From assembly GCA_025350385.1 (NCBI GenBank), contig JANXXZ010000003.1:1-6680 (forward strand): a DNA stretch of 6,680 nucleotides, given 5' to 3'. Shown piece by piece: positions 1 through 5,301 of this stretch. A program made the translations under genes and the position numbers. Source of the stretch: Bacteroidales bacterium (GTDB lineage: Bacteria > Bacteroidota > Bacteroidia > Bacteroidales > UBA4417). Each line of letters starts with the position of its first letter. Position 1 is the stretch's first letter. The notes under the pieces were generated by a model that was given only the letters and a program-made list of their open reading frames with translations, was not told the origin of the DNA and did no database searches.

Positions 1-623
1 TTGACGACCCTATTTCTAGTTTGGACAGCAATGTTTTATTCTTGGTAAGTAGTTTAATTAAGGAGATTATAAAAGATGTAAAATCGGACATTGGTAGTAT
101 CAAACAGATAATTCTATTAACACATAATGTGTACTTTCATAAGGAAGTTTCATTCATTGACGGGAGGACAAAGATTTGCAATAAAACTAACTATTGGATT
201 TTGAGGAAAAACGATTCTATATCTGAGATTCAATCATTTTTAATGGCGAACCCAATTCAATCTTCCTATGAATTGTTATGGCAGGAACTGAAAAGCGAAG
301 ATGTAAAGTCAAGTATTACTATTCAAAACATTATGAGAAGAATAATAGAAAATTATTTTAAACTTTTAGGTAAATATGGAGATGATGATTTAATAAAAAA
401 GTTTGAGAATAAAGAAGAACGCGAAATATGCAGGTCATTAATCAGTTGGATAAATGATGGTTCCCATAGCATTAACGACGATTTGTATATTGAACTTCAA
501 GACAGAACAATTGAGAATTATAAAAAGGTTTTCAAGGATGTCTTTCTGTTAACTGATCACGAAGGACATTATAACATGATGATGGGAACAAGTGAAGTTC
601 CAGAACTTGAAGTAGTGGTATAA
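1..623 (+). CDS. AAA_13-family ATPase (PrrC/RloC-like), C-terminal part, 5' end outside window
   Basis: The open frame runs in from the left edge (first full codon at base 3) and stops at TAA 621-623, so only about the last 206 residues are seen. It opens with DDPISSLDSN, the Walker B and D-loop signature of ABC/SMC-like ATPases. LTHN follows about 35 codons later (His codon 123-125) and fits the switch-histidine loop. The rest matches what I know of the AAA_13 C-terminus: NYWILRK, NPIQSSYELLW, IMRRIIENYFKLLG, SWINDGSH and HYNMMMG. The family includes the anticodon nuclease PrrC and many stand-alone ATPases near restriction or other defence genes. The N-terminal Walker A and any nuclease part are not visible, so a specific activity cannot be given. 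A TTG at 21 is in frame but lies inside the ATPase core and is not a start. GC is low: three 60-base lines I counted gave about 18, 27 and 40%, against 43-53% in lines sampled from later genes. This suggests horizontal acquisition. Confidence 0.88.
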   Translation, partial: DDPISSLDSNVLFLVSSLIKEIIKDVKSDIGSIKQIILLTHNVYFHKEVSFIDGRTKICNKTNYWILRKNDSISEIQSFLMANPIQSSYELLWQELKSEDVKSSITIQNIMRRIIENYFKLLGKYGDDDLIKKFENKEEREICRSLISWINDGSHSINDDLYIELQDRTIENYKKVFKDVFLLTDHEGHYNMMMGTSEVPELEVVV

Positions 624-643
624 TTGAAAAAAAACGGCCTGTT

Positions 644-774
644 GCTAACAGCACCTATGCCCAATAGCCTATGAAAGAGCAACTTGAAACAGCGCACCCC
701 GCAGAAACATTGTACCTTTGGACAGTGACGAAGCCCGCAAAACGGCTACTGGGCATAGCTGCGGAACGTTAAAT
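644..774. repeat. Imperfect long-range dyad resembling an integron attC site
   Basis: The left arm GCACCTATGCCCAATAGCC (651-669) pairs with GGCTACTGGGCATAGCTGC (744-762), 17 of 19 positions complementary, around a 74-base middle. Outside the arms lie AAC (647-649, in GCTAAC) and GTT (768-770, in GTTAAAT). GTTAAAT fits the attC R' core GTTRRRY, and GCTAAC partly fits the R'' core. Total length, near 130 bases, is within the range of long attC sites such as Vibrio repeats. The left edge is 20 bases after the ATPase stop codon, where a cassette recombination site would sit. No integrase gene is visible and only one copy is present. It may instead be a dispersed Bacteroidota intergenic dyad unrelated to integrons. 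The dyad itself is certain; the attC reading is inference. Confidence 0.6.
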
Positions 775-940
775 TCCTTAAACAATAGCTAAAAGTAAAG
801 AATAAAGATAAAAAGCGAAGAGAGTTAAAAAGTAAATTTTGAAGAGTGAATTGCCTGGTATTACAAATTTATGATCAGCCACGTTTTCAAGGATTCCGGA
901 TTCAAATTCTGCATTATAGATACCTGATCCCCCCCCCGAC
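775..940. other. Non-coding spacer, A-rich then mixed, with a run of nine C
   Basis: I see no credible gene here. Bases about 790-851 are A- and purine-rich and can be read as decayed 7-base units (TAAAGAA at 796-802, TAAAGAT at 803-809, TTTGAAG at 838-844), possibly an older relative of the heptad arrays elsewhere in the window. Bases 929-937 are nine consecutive C. A short open frame on the minus strand (778-969) has no recognisable domain, and its start lies in the repeat tract. Composition changes across this stretch from the AT-rich ATPase gene to the more balanced genes on the right, so the edge of an acquired segment may lie here. Confidence 0.5.
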
Positions 941-996
941 CTTGTTTGTTGTTCCCTGTCCCTTTTCACTTGTCCCTTGTCCCTTTTTACCTGTTC
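941..996. repeat. Degenerate 7-base tandem repeat tract (CTTGTCC type)
   Basis: Eight consecutive 7-base units can be read in phase: CTTGTTT, GTTGTTC, CCTGTCC, CTTTTCA, CTTGTCC, CTTGTCC, CTTTTTA, CCTGTTC. The + strand is almost all pyrimidine. CTTGTCC is the reverse complement of GGACAAG, a unit of the array at the right end of the window, so the two tracts are one repeat family in opposite orientations. The tract ends about 22 bases before the YetF-like start codon and so overlaps the region where its promoter should be. Confidence 0.7.
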
Positions 997-1018
997 ATAA
1001 CCCTTAACTTAATCGCCA

Positions 1019-1540
1019 ATGCAGCCCCCAATCAGCGACTACCTATTCATAGCCTTTACTTCCACAGCAGTTTATCTTTTCATGATCGTTGCAATCAGGT
1101 TATTTGGCAAGAAAGAACTTTCCCAGCTTTCAGTTACGGACCTGGTATTTATCCTGCTGATCAGCAACTCGGTTCAGAACGCCATGGTCGGGAATAATAC
1201 CAGCCTGTCAGGAGGATTGGTTGCGGCTTCAGCGCTTTTTATCGTGAATTTTTTATTGAAACAGGCCATTTATCGTTTCCCTTCGCTGAGTAAACTTGTA
1301 CAGGGAGAAGCCATCATGCTTGTTTACAACGGGAAGATAAAAATTGATAATATGCACCGCACCCGCATCACCCATGATGAATTGCTGGAAGCCATTCGCG
1401 AACATGGGGTGAAATCAGTTGCGGATGTCAACCTCGCAGTGCTCGAAGTGGATGGGAGCATCAGCATCCTTTCCAATGAATTTCAGCGCAAAACCAGTCG
1501 CAGGCGGAAGGTGCATAAAGCTATTACGAAACAACAATAA
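1019..1540 (+). CDS. YetF/DUF421 family membrane protein
   Basis: This 173-residue protein has three predicted membrane segments (about 8-28, 41-58 and 64-83) followed by a soluble domain (about 90-155). The signature RLFGKKELSQLSVTDLV (27-43) links the first two segments and is typical of YetF-type proteins. The soluble part (QGEAIMLVYNGKI, then ELLEAIREHG and LEVDGSISIL) matches the DUF421/YetF C-terminal domain. The last 20 residues are basic (KTSRRRKVHKAITKQQ). Biochemical function of the family is not established; relatives in spore formers have been tied to spore resistance, which is unlikely to apply here. ATG 1019 is the first start after an in-frame TAA at 1010-1012, and no Shine-Dalgarno is evident. 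The next gene starts 54 bases after the stop with no -7 motif between, so an operon with the CDF transporter is plausible. Confidence 0.87.
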   Translation: MQPPISDYLFIAFTSTAVYLFMIVAIRLFGKKELSQLSVTDLVFILLISNSVQNAMVGNNTSLSGGLVAASALFIVNFLLKQAIYRFPSLSKLVQGEAIMLVYNGKIKIDNMHRTRITHDELLEAIREHGVKSVADVNLAVLEVDGSISILSNEFQRKTSRRRKVHKAITKQQ

Positions 1541-1594
1541 TTATTTTAAGGCTCATTTCCTGCAAAAATCATTCAATCTATTTTATCCTACTCT

Positions 1595-2509
1595 ATGGCA
1601 ACTCCTTCCCTGAAGAAATTTCTTTACCTCTCGATAGCGGCCGCTGTTGTGACAATCGGGTTAAAATCCTTCGCTTACCTGCTTACCGGTTCGGTTGGAT
1701 TGCTTTCGGATGCGTTGGAATCGGGGGTTAATCTGATTGCCGCCATTGTTGCACTTGCCATGATTACCCTTGCCGAAAGGCCTGCCGATGATGAGCATTC
1801 TTTCGGGCATACCAAAGCCGAGTATTTTTCCAGCGGTGTTGAAGGAGGGCTCATAGTGCTTGCGGCTGCAAGTATTATCTGGACTGCAATTCCAAGACTT
1901 ATCCATCCCAGTGAACTGCAAAATATAAATGTCGGCTTACTTATTTCGGTGGGAGCATCATTGATTAATTTCGGAGTTGCAAGGGTATTGATGGTTGCCG
2001 GTCGAAAAAACAATTCCATTACGTTGGTTGCCGATGGAAAACACCTGATGACCGACGTATGGACTTCGGCAGGAGTTTTAGTGGGTATTGCCCTGGTGAA
2101 AATTACGGGATGGCTCTTACTCGATTCCCTGGTGGCCCTGGCAGTCGCTGTAAATATTGTGTGGACCGGCTACCGGCTGATGCACAGTTCGGCGCTGGGA
2201 TTGCTCGATACAGCCATAGATCAGAAAGAACGTGATGAATTAAAAAAACTCCTGGATAGTTACCAGTCGCAAAGCATTCATTATCATTCCTTACTTACAC
2301 GGCAATCGGGACAGCGGAAATTTGTCACCCTTCACATACTTGTACCGGGCATCTGGAGCGTTCAACAGGGACACGATGCGCTTGAAAAGATCGAAAAAGA
2401 TATCCGGAATCTCTTTCAGGGGATGGTAACCGTATTTACTCATCTGGAACCGGTTGAGGACCCACTTTCAATGGATGATATCGGAATCGAAAGGATTGAA
2501 CGAGAGTAG
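1595..2509 (+). CDS. Cation diffusion facilitator (CDF) family divalent metal transporter
   Basis: This 304-residue protein should exchange cytoplasmic divalent metal (Zn, Fe, Mn, Co or similar) for protons across the inner membrane as a dimer. Six membrane segments fill about residues 10-197, and a cytoplasmic metallochaperone-like domain covers about 205-286. Hallmarks are GSVGLLSDALES (32-43) in TM2, the loop DDEHSFGHTKAEY (65-77), and ADGKHLMTDV (146-155) in TM5. The C-terminal domain has HYHSLLTRQSG, VTLHILVPG, GHDALEKIE and THLEP, all usual for CDF proteins. In TM5 the metal pair is the standard His150/Asp154. In TM2 the equivalent positions are Glu42 and Asn46, not the His/Asp or Asp/Asp of well-studied zinc and iron/zinc members, so the substrate cannot be inferred by analogy. 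Length is normal. It probably shares a transcript with the YetF-like gene upstream. Confidence 0.93.
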   Translation: MATPSLKKFLYLSIAAAVVTIGLKSFAYLLTGSVGLLSDALESGVNLIAAIVALAMITLAERPADDEHSFGHTKAEYFSSGVEGGLIVLAAASIIWTAIPRLIHPSELQNINVGLLISVGASLINFGVARVLMVAGRKNNSITLVADGKHLMTDVWTSAGVLVGIALVKITGWLLLDSLVALAVAVNIVWTGYRLMHSSALGLLDTAIDQKERDELKKLLDSYQSQSIHYHSLLTRQSGQRKFVTLHILVPGIWSVQQGHDALEKIEKDIRNLFQGMVTVFTHLEPVEDPLSMDDIGIERIERE

Positions 2510-2512
2510 AAG

Positions 2513-2595
2513 TACCCGGTAATAACTATTTTATGAAGCATACTCAGAAAGTATATGGATTCCTTACATTTGTAAGGAATACCCGAGTTAATAAC
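2513..2595. repeat. Short imperfect direct repeats bracketing the slipin promoter region
   Basis: TACCCGGTAATAAC (2513-2526) recurs as TACCCGAGTTAATAAC (2580-2595), differing by small insertions. Between them lie a 5-base dyad (ATACT 2540-2544 and AGTAT 2550-2554) and the perfect palindrome at 2559-2580. This could be an operator layout or the scar of a small inserted element; the repeats are short enough that chance is possible. Confidence 0.35.
2559..2580 (+). promoter_or_regulatory. Perfect palindrome overlapping a Bacteroidota -7 promoter motif, upstream of first slipin
   Basis: Arms ATTCCTTACA (2559-2568) and TGTAAGGAAT (2571-2580) are exact reverse complements with two bases between. 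TACATTTG (2565-2572), a full match to the Bacteroidota -7 consensus TAnnTTTG, lies across the centre. The slipin start codon is 56 bases further on. No good TTTG-type -33 element is found at the expected spacing. As DNA this suits a dimeric regulator that would block the promoter. As RNA it could form a 9-bp hairpin with a 4-base loop, but no T-run follows, so it is not a standard terminator. Confidence 0.55.
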
Positions 2596-2628
2596 CTGTA
2601 ATTCAATTAATCTTAAGTACTAAGTATT

Positions 2629-3528
2629 ATGGAAAATCTGGCAACCATCATTATCATTGCCGTAGTCCTGTTTTTCTTTTCGGGAATACGCATTGTAAGA
2701 CCTACAAACCGCGCCCTGGTTGAGAGGCTTGGAAAGTACAGTCATTTTGCTACCCCTGGATTTAACTGGATTATCCCCGGGATTGATAAAATGTACAAGA
2801 TCAATATCACCGAAAAAATGATCAATGCCGAACCCCAGGAAATCATTACCAACGATAACCTCAATGCGCGGGTTGATGCGCAGGTGTATTTCAAGATCAA
2901 GCCGGATGAGGAAAGTGTAAAGAATTCGCAGTATAATGTAAACAGTATTGAATACCAGATTGTGAATCTTGCGCGTACTACCCTGCGTAATATCATCGGC
3001 ACCATGACCCTTAAATCGGCCAACAGCGAACGAGGAAAAATTAACAAGGAACTTCATGCTACTCTGCTGGAGGAGACCATGAATTGGGGTATTGAAATTG
3101 TTCGTACCGAACTCAAGGAGATTGACCCTCCCAAGGACGTCCAGGAAACGATGAACAAAATCGTAAAAGCTGAGAATGAAAAAATAGCTGCCATTGACTT
3201 TGCCACTGCTACCGAAACCAGGGCTGATGGCGAAAAGCGGGCAGAGATTCGACGTGCTGAAGGCATCAAGCAGGGGGCAATTTTACGTGCCGAAGGTGAA
3301 GCGCAAGCCATTCAGCTAGTGAATGAAGCTGCAGAGAAATACTTCGTGGGAAATGCCCAGATGCTGCGGAGAATACAGGCCATGGAAACTTCGTTGAAGG
3401 ATAATTCGAAGATAGTAGTCCCCACCGGTTCCGACCTGGTAAATGTGATGGGCGAGATGGGAGGAGTGATTCCTTTGAAACCGAAACAGGACAAAGAAGT
3501 TCCGCCGCCTGCTATTGTGGGGCAGTAA
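2629..3528 (+). CDS. Paraslipin / SPFH (band 7, stomatin-like) membrane protein, copy 1
   Basis: This 299-residue protein has one N-terminal membrane segment (about 4-19) followed directly by IRIVRPTNRALVERLGKY, the start of an SPFH/band 7 domain (about 20-180) that includes PGFNWIIPGID and KEIDPPKDVQ (163-172). An Ala/Glu/Arg-rich helical stretch (about 180-235: RAEIRRAEG, ILRAEGEAQAI) fits the oligomerising coiled coil. The C-terminal part has AMETSLKDNSKIVVPTGSDL. The closest types are paraslipins such as E. coli QmcA and mitochondrial SLP-2, which form large membrane-anchored assemblies and organise lipid domains or proteases. Copy 1 has a 13-residue tail beyond copy 2 (QDKEVPPPAIVGQ). 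Bacterial paraslipins often sit beside nfeD; none is seen in this window. The palindrome-bearing promoter region lies just upstream. Confidence 0.94.
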   Translation: MENLATIIIIAVVLFFFSGIRIVRPTNRALVERLGKYSHFATPGFNWIIPGIDKMYKINITEKMINAEPQEIITNDNLNARVDAQVYFKIKPDEESVKNSQYNVNSIEYQIVNLARTTLRNIIGTMTLKSANSERGKINKELHATLLEETMNWGIEIVRTELKEIDPPKDVQETMNKIVKAENEKIAAIDFATATETRADGEKRAEIRRAEGIKQGAILRAEGEAQAIQLVNEAAEKYFVGNAQMLRRIQAMETSLKDNSKIVVPTGSDLVNVMGEMGGVIPLKPKQDKEVPPPAIVGQ

Positions 3529-3688
3529 GGTGAGGGCGAGAGGGCGGGAACCCGAAAATTGATAATATTCGATTTCCAATCCCGACTTATTAAATTCTCT
3601 CTGATCATTTGAAATACATTCAGAGCTTATTCTGGTCCTCACAGAGGAAATTAATCGAAAAGAATTTAACATTGCTAAAACCATTGAA
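3529..3688. other. Spacer between the two slipin genes, no clear signal
   Basis: These 160 bases contain a G-rich start right after the stop codon, a small palindrome (CGGG-AA-CCCG, 3545-3554) without a T-run, and a weak 6-base dyad (CTCTGA 3599-3604, TCAGAG 3620-3625). I find no TAnnTTTG match. The second slipin may therefore be read from the first gene's promoter, or from a promoter I cannot recognise. Confidence 0.4.
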
Positions 3689-4549
3689 ATGGAATATTTG
3701 TCAACATTCATAATTATCGGTGTAATATTATTATTCCTTGCCGGTATCCGCATTGTGAGGCCAACCCAACGTGCATTGGTCGAAAGGCTTGGAAAGTACA
3801 GCCATTTTGCCAACCCGGGCTTCAACTGGATTATCCCTGTGATTGACAAGATGTATATGATCAATATTACTGAAAAGATGATTAATGCCGAATCGCAGGT
3901 AATCATTACCAATGACAACCTGAATGCCAGTGTCGATGCCCAGGTATACTTTAAAATAAAGTCAGATGAAGAAAGTGTTAAGAATTCGCAATACAATGTG
4001 AATAACATTGAGTATCAGATTGTGAATCTGGCGCGTACCACTTTACGTAACATTATTGGAACCATGACCCTTAAATCGGCCAACAGCGAAAGAGGCAAAA
4101 TAAACAGGGAACTTCATAATACGCTTCTTGAAGAAACCATGAACTGGGGAATTCAAATTGTGAGGACTGAACTCAAGGAGATTGATCCACCAAAAGATGT
4201 GCAGGAAACGATGAACAAGATTGTGAAGGCAGAGAATGAGAAAGTGGCAGCTGTGGATTTTGCCACGGCTACCGAAACAAAAGCCGATGGCGAAAAACGC
4301 GCCGAGATCCGTCGTGCAGAAGGGTTCAAGCAGGGAGCTATTCTTCGTGCCGAAGGCGAAGCGCAGGCTATTGCACTGGTGAACGAGGCTGCTGAGAAGT
4401 ATTTCGTGGGTAATGCCCAGATGCTTCGCAGGATACAGGCTATGGAAACTTCCCTGAAAGATAATTCGAAGATCGTTGTTCCCATGGGTTCCGACCTGGT
4501 AAATGTGATGGGCGCTATGGGTGGTGTGCTTCCTTTGAAAGAAAAATAA
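3689..4549 (+). CDS. Paraslipin / SPFH (band 7, stomatin-like) membrane protein, copy 2
   Basis: This 286-residue tandem paralogue of the preceding gene aligns without gaps at an offset of exactly 1060 bases. By hand count 257 of 286 residues are identical, about 90%. Eight of the 29 differences fall in the first 18 residues, the membrane segment; the SPFH core and the Ala/Glu-rich helix are nearly unchanged, including VERLGKYSHF, KEIDPPKDVQ and RAEGEAQAI. It ends at LPLKEK and lacks the proline-containing tail of copy 1. Codons differ at many silent sites, so the duplication is not recent and the protein is under strong constraint. The near-identical cores suggest the two could form mixed oligomers, with the anchor and tail setting any difference in role; that is inference. 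A weak terminator follows at 4596-4621. Confidence 0.93.
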   Translation: MEYLSTFIIIGVILLFLAGIRIVRPTQRALVERLGKYSHFANPGFNWIIPVIDKMYMINITEKMINAESQVIITNDNLNASVDAQVYFKIKSDEESVKNSQYNVNNIEYQIVNLARTTLRNIIGTMTLKSANSERGKINRELHNTLLEETMNWGIQIVRTELKEIDPPKDVQETMNKIVKAENEKVAAVDFATATETKADGEKRAEIRRAEGFKQGAILRAEGEAQAIALVNEAAEKYFVGNAQMLRRIQAMETSLKDNSKIVVPMGSDLVNVMGAMGGVLPLKEK

Positions 4550-4595
4550 AATCCTGCTATTTATACAGGAACCTATCAAAAGTGTTAACTATTGT

Positions 4596-4621
4596 AAAAG
4601 GGCGGGGCGACTCGCTTTTTT
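4596..4621 (+). terminator. Possible intrinsic terminator after the slipin pair
   Basis: AAAAGGGCG (4596-4604) can pair with CGCTTTTTT (4613-4621) around an 8-base loop, giving nine pairs of which two are G-U, with the T-run forming the 3' side of the stem. A shorter alternative is GCG-ACT-CGC at 4607-4615 followed by six T. The stem is not strong, so termination may be partial. It lies 46 bases after the second slipin stop and just before the -7 motif of the next gene. Confidence 0.42.
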
Positions 4622-4625
4622 CATT

Positions 4626-4633
4626 TACTTTTG
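4626..4633 (+). promoter_or_regulatory. Bacteroidota -7 promoter motif for the methyltransferase gene
   Basis: TACTTTTG matches TAnnTTTG exactly and ends 19 bases before the start codon, implying a very short leader. It directly follows the putative terminator. No clear TTTG-type -33 element lies at the usual distance. Confidence 0.45.
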
Positions 4634-4652
4634 AGATCAAATAAAAAAGATC

Positions 4653-5249
4653 ATGTCGAAGGACCAATGGAATTCCCGGTATGATGCCGAAGAATACATT
4701 TACGGAACTCAACCCAATAAATTTTTGAAACATGTCCTGGAAGGCAGAAAGCCCGGATCTATCCTTTTGCCTGCCGAGGGTGAAGGCCGCAATTCAGTAT
4801 ATGCAGCCACTCTCGGCTGGCAGGTGGAAGCCTTTGATCAAAGCGAGGTGGGGAGGGAAAAGAGTCTCCGGCTGGCAGCCAGTGAAGACGTGACTATAAA
4901 TTATACCCTTAGTTCCCTTGAAGAATGGCAGGCTGACGGTAAACATTATGATTGCATAGCACTTATTTTTGTCCATCTCACGCCTGATGTGCGTGCACAG
5001 ATTCACCAGAAAATGATGGCAGCCCTGAACCCCGGTGGAATCCTGATACTTGAAGCATTCACAAGGAATCAAATGCCAAGGACGAGTGGAGGACCTAAAA
5101 ACCTGCAACTGCTTTTCGAAGCTGAAGAAATAAGGTCCGACTTTGCCGGGATGGAATTCATTGAATTCAGTGAAACACAGGTTATTCTTGATGAAGGTCC
5201 ATTACACCAAGGGCTTGCGGATGTTATCAGGTTTCTGGGCCGAAAATAG
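4653..5249 (+). CDS. Class I SAM-dependent methyltransferase (TehB-like small type)
   Basis: This 198-residue protein is about the length of a bare Rossmann-fold methyltransferase. It begins with WNSRYDAEEYIYGTQPNKFL (6-25), an N-terminal cap typical of TehB-like and related small methyltransferases. Motif I is ILLPAEGEGRNSVY (37-50), the glycine-rich SAM loop; the usual acidic residue after strand 1 is replaced by Pro-Ala-Glu, as in a subgroup I recall with PAEGEGRN. The acidic residue after strand 2 is Asp62 in AFDQS, strand 4 is HYDCIALIF (98-106), and LNPGGILILEAF (125-136) is the strand 5 region. The segment MPRTSGGPKNLQLLF may form part of the substrate lid. Substrate is unknown; tellurite, thiol and small-metabolite methylation are all possible, so no symbol is given. 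The dipeptidase starts 52 bases after the stop with its own -7 motif. Confidence 0.88.
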   Translation: MSKDQWNSRYDAEEYIYGTQPNKFLKHVLEGRKPGSILLPAEGEGRNSVYAATLGWQVEAFDQSEVGREKSLRLAASEDVTINYTLSSLEEWQADGKHYDCIALIFVHLTPDVRAQIHQKMMAALNPGGILILEAFTRNQMPRTSGGPKNLQLLFEAEEIRSDFAGMEFIEFSETQVILDEGPLHQGLADVIRFLGRK

Positions 5250-5270
5250 TCCCTGCTCTTTTTGTTTTAA

Positions 5271-5278
5271 TACATTTG
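5271..5278 (+). promoter_or_regulatory. Bacteroidota -7 promoter motif for the dipeptidase gene
   Basis: TACATTTG matches TAnnTTTG exactly and ends 23 bases before ATG 5302. TTTG at 5261-5264 is too close to act as the -33 element, and I find no good one at 19-21 bases. It supports separate transcription of the dipeptidase and start choice at 5302. Confidence 0.45.
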
Positions 5279-5301
5279 CCCATTCTCTCACTAACAAAAT
5301 T

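Noticed and set aside
21..23. TTG as the start of the AAA_13 gene
   Set aside because: The frame is open to the left edge and the preceding codons encode the DDPISS Walker B motif, so the gene begins outside the window.
778..969. Minus-strand open frame of 63 codons in the spacer
   Set aside because: Its start lies in the repeat tract, its sequence includes a poly-Gly stretch from the C9 run, and it matches no family I know.
946..1197. Plus-strand open frame of 83 codons
   Set aside because: It starts in the 7-base repeat tract and overlaps the YetF-like gene in another frame, with no domain.
3545..3554. Terminator after the first slipin (CGGG-AA-CCCG)
   Set aside because: The loop would be two bases and no T-run follows.
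3316..4008. Long minus-strand open frame (230 codons) across the slipin junction, and similar ones at 2620-3057 and 4043-4579
   Set aside because: They are antisense shadows of the strongly conserved slipin genes; the same shadow appears in both copies because the genes are duplicates.
5143..5301. 53-codon upstream extension of the dipeptidase frame
   Set aside because: It overlaps the methyltransferase, would bury the signal peptide, and precedes the -7 motif at 5271-5278.
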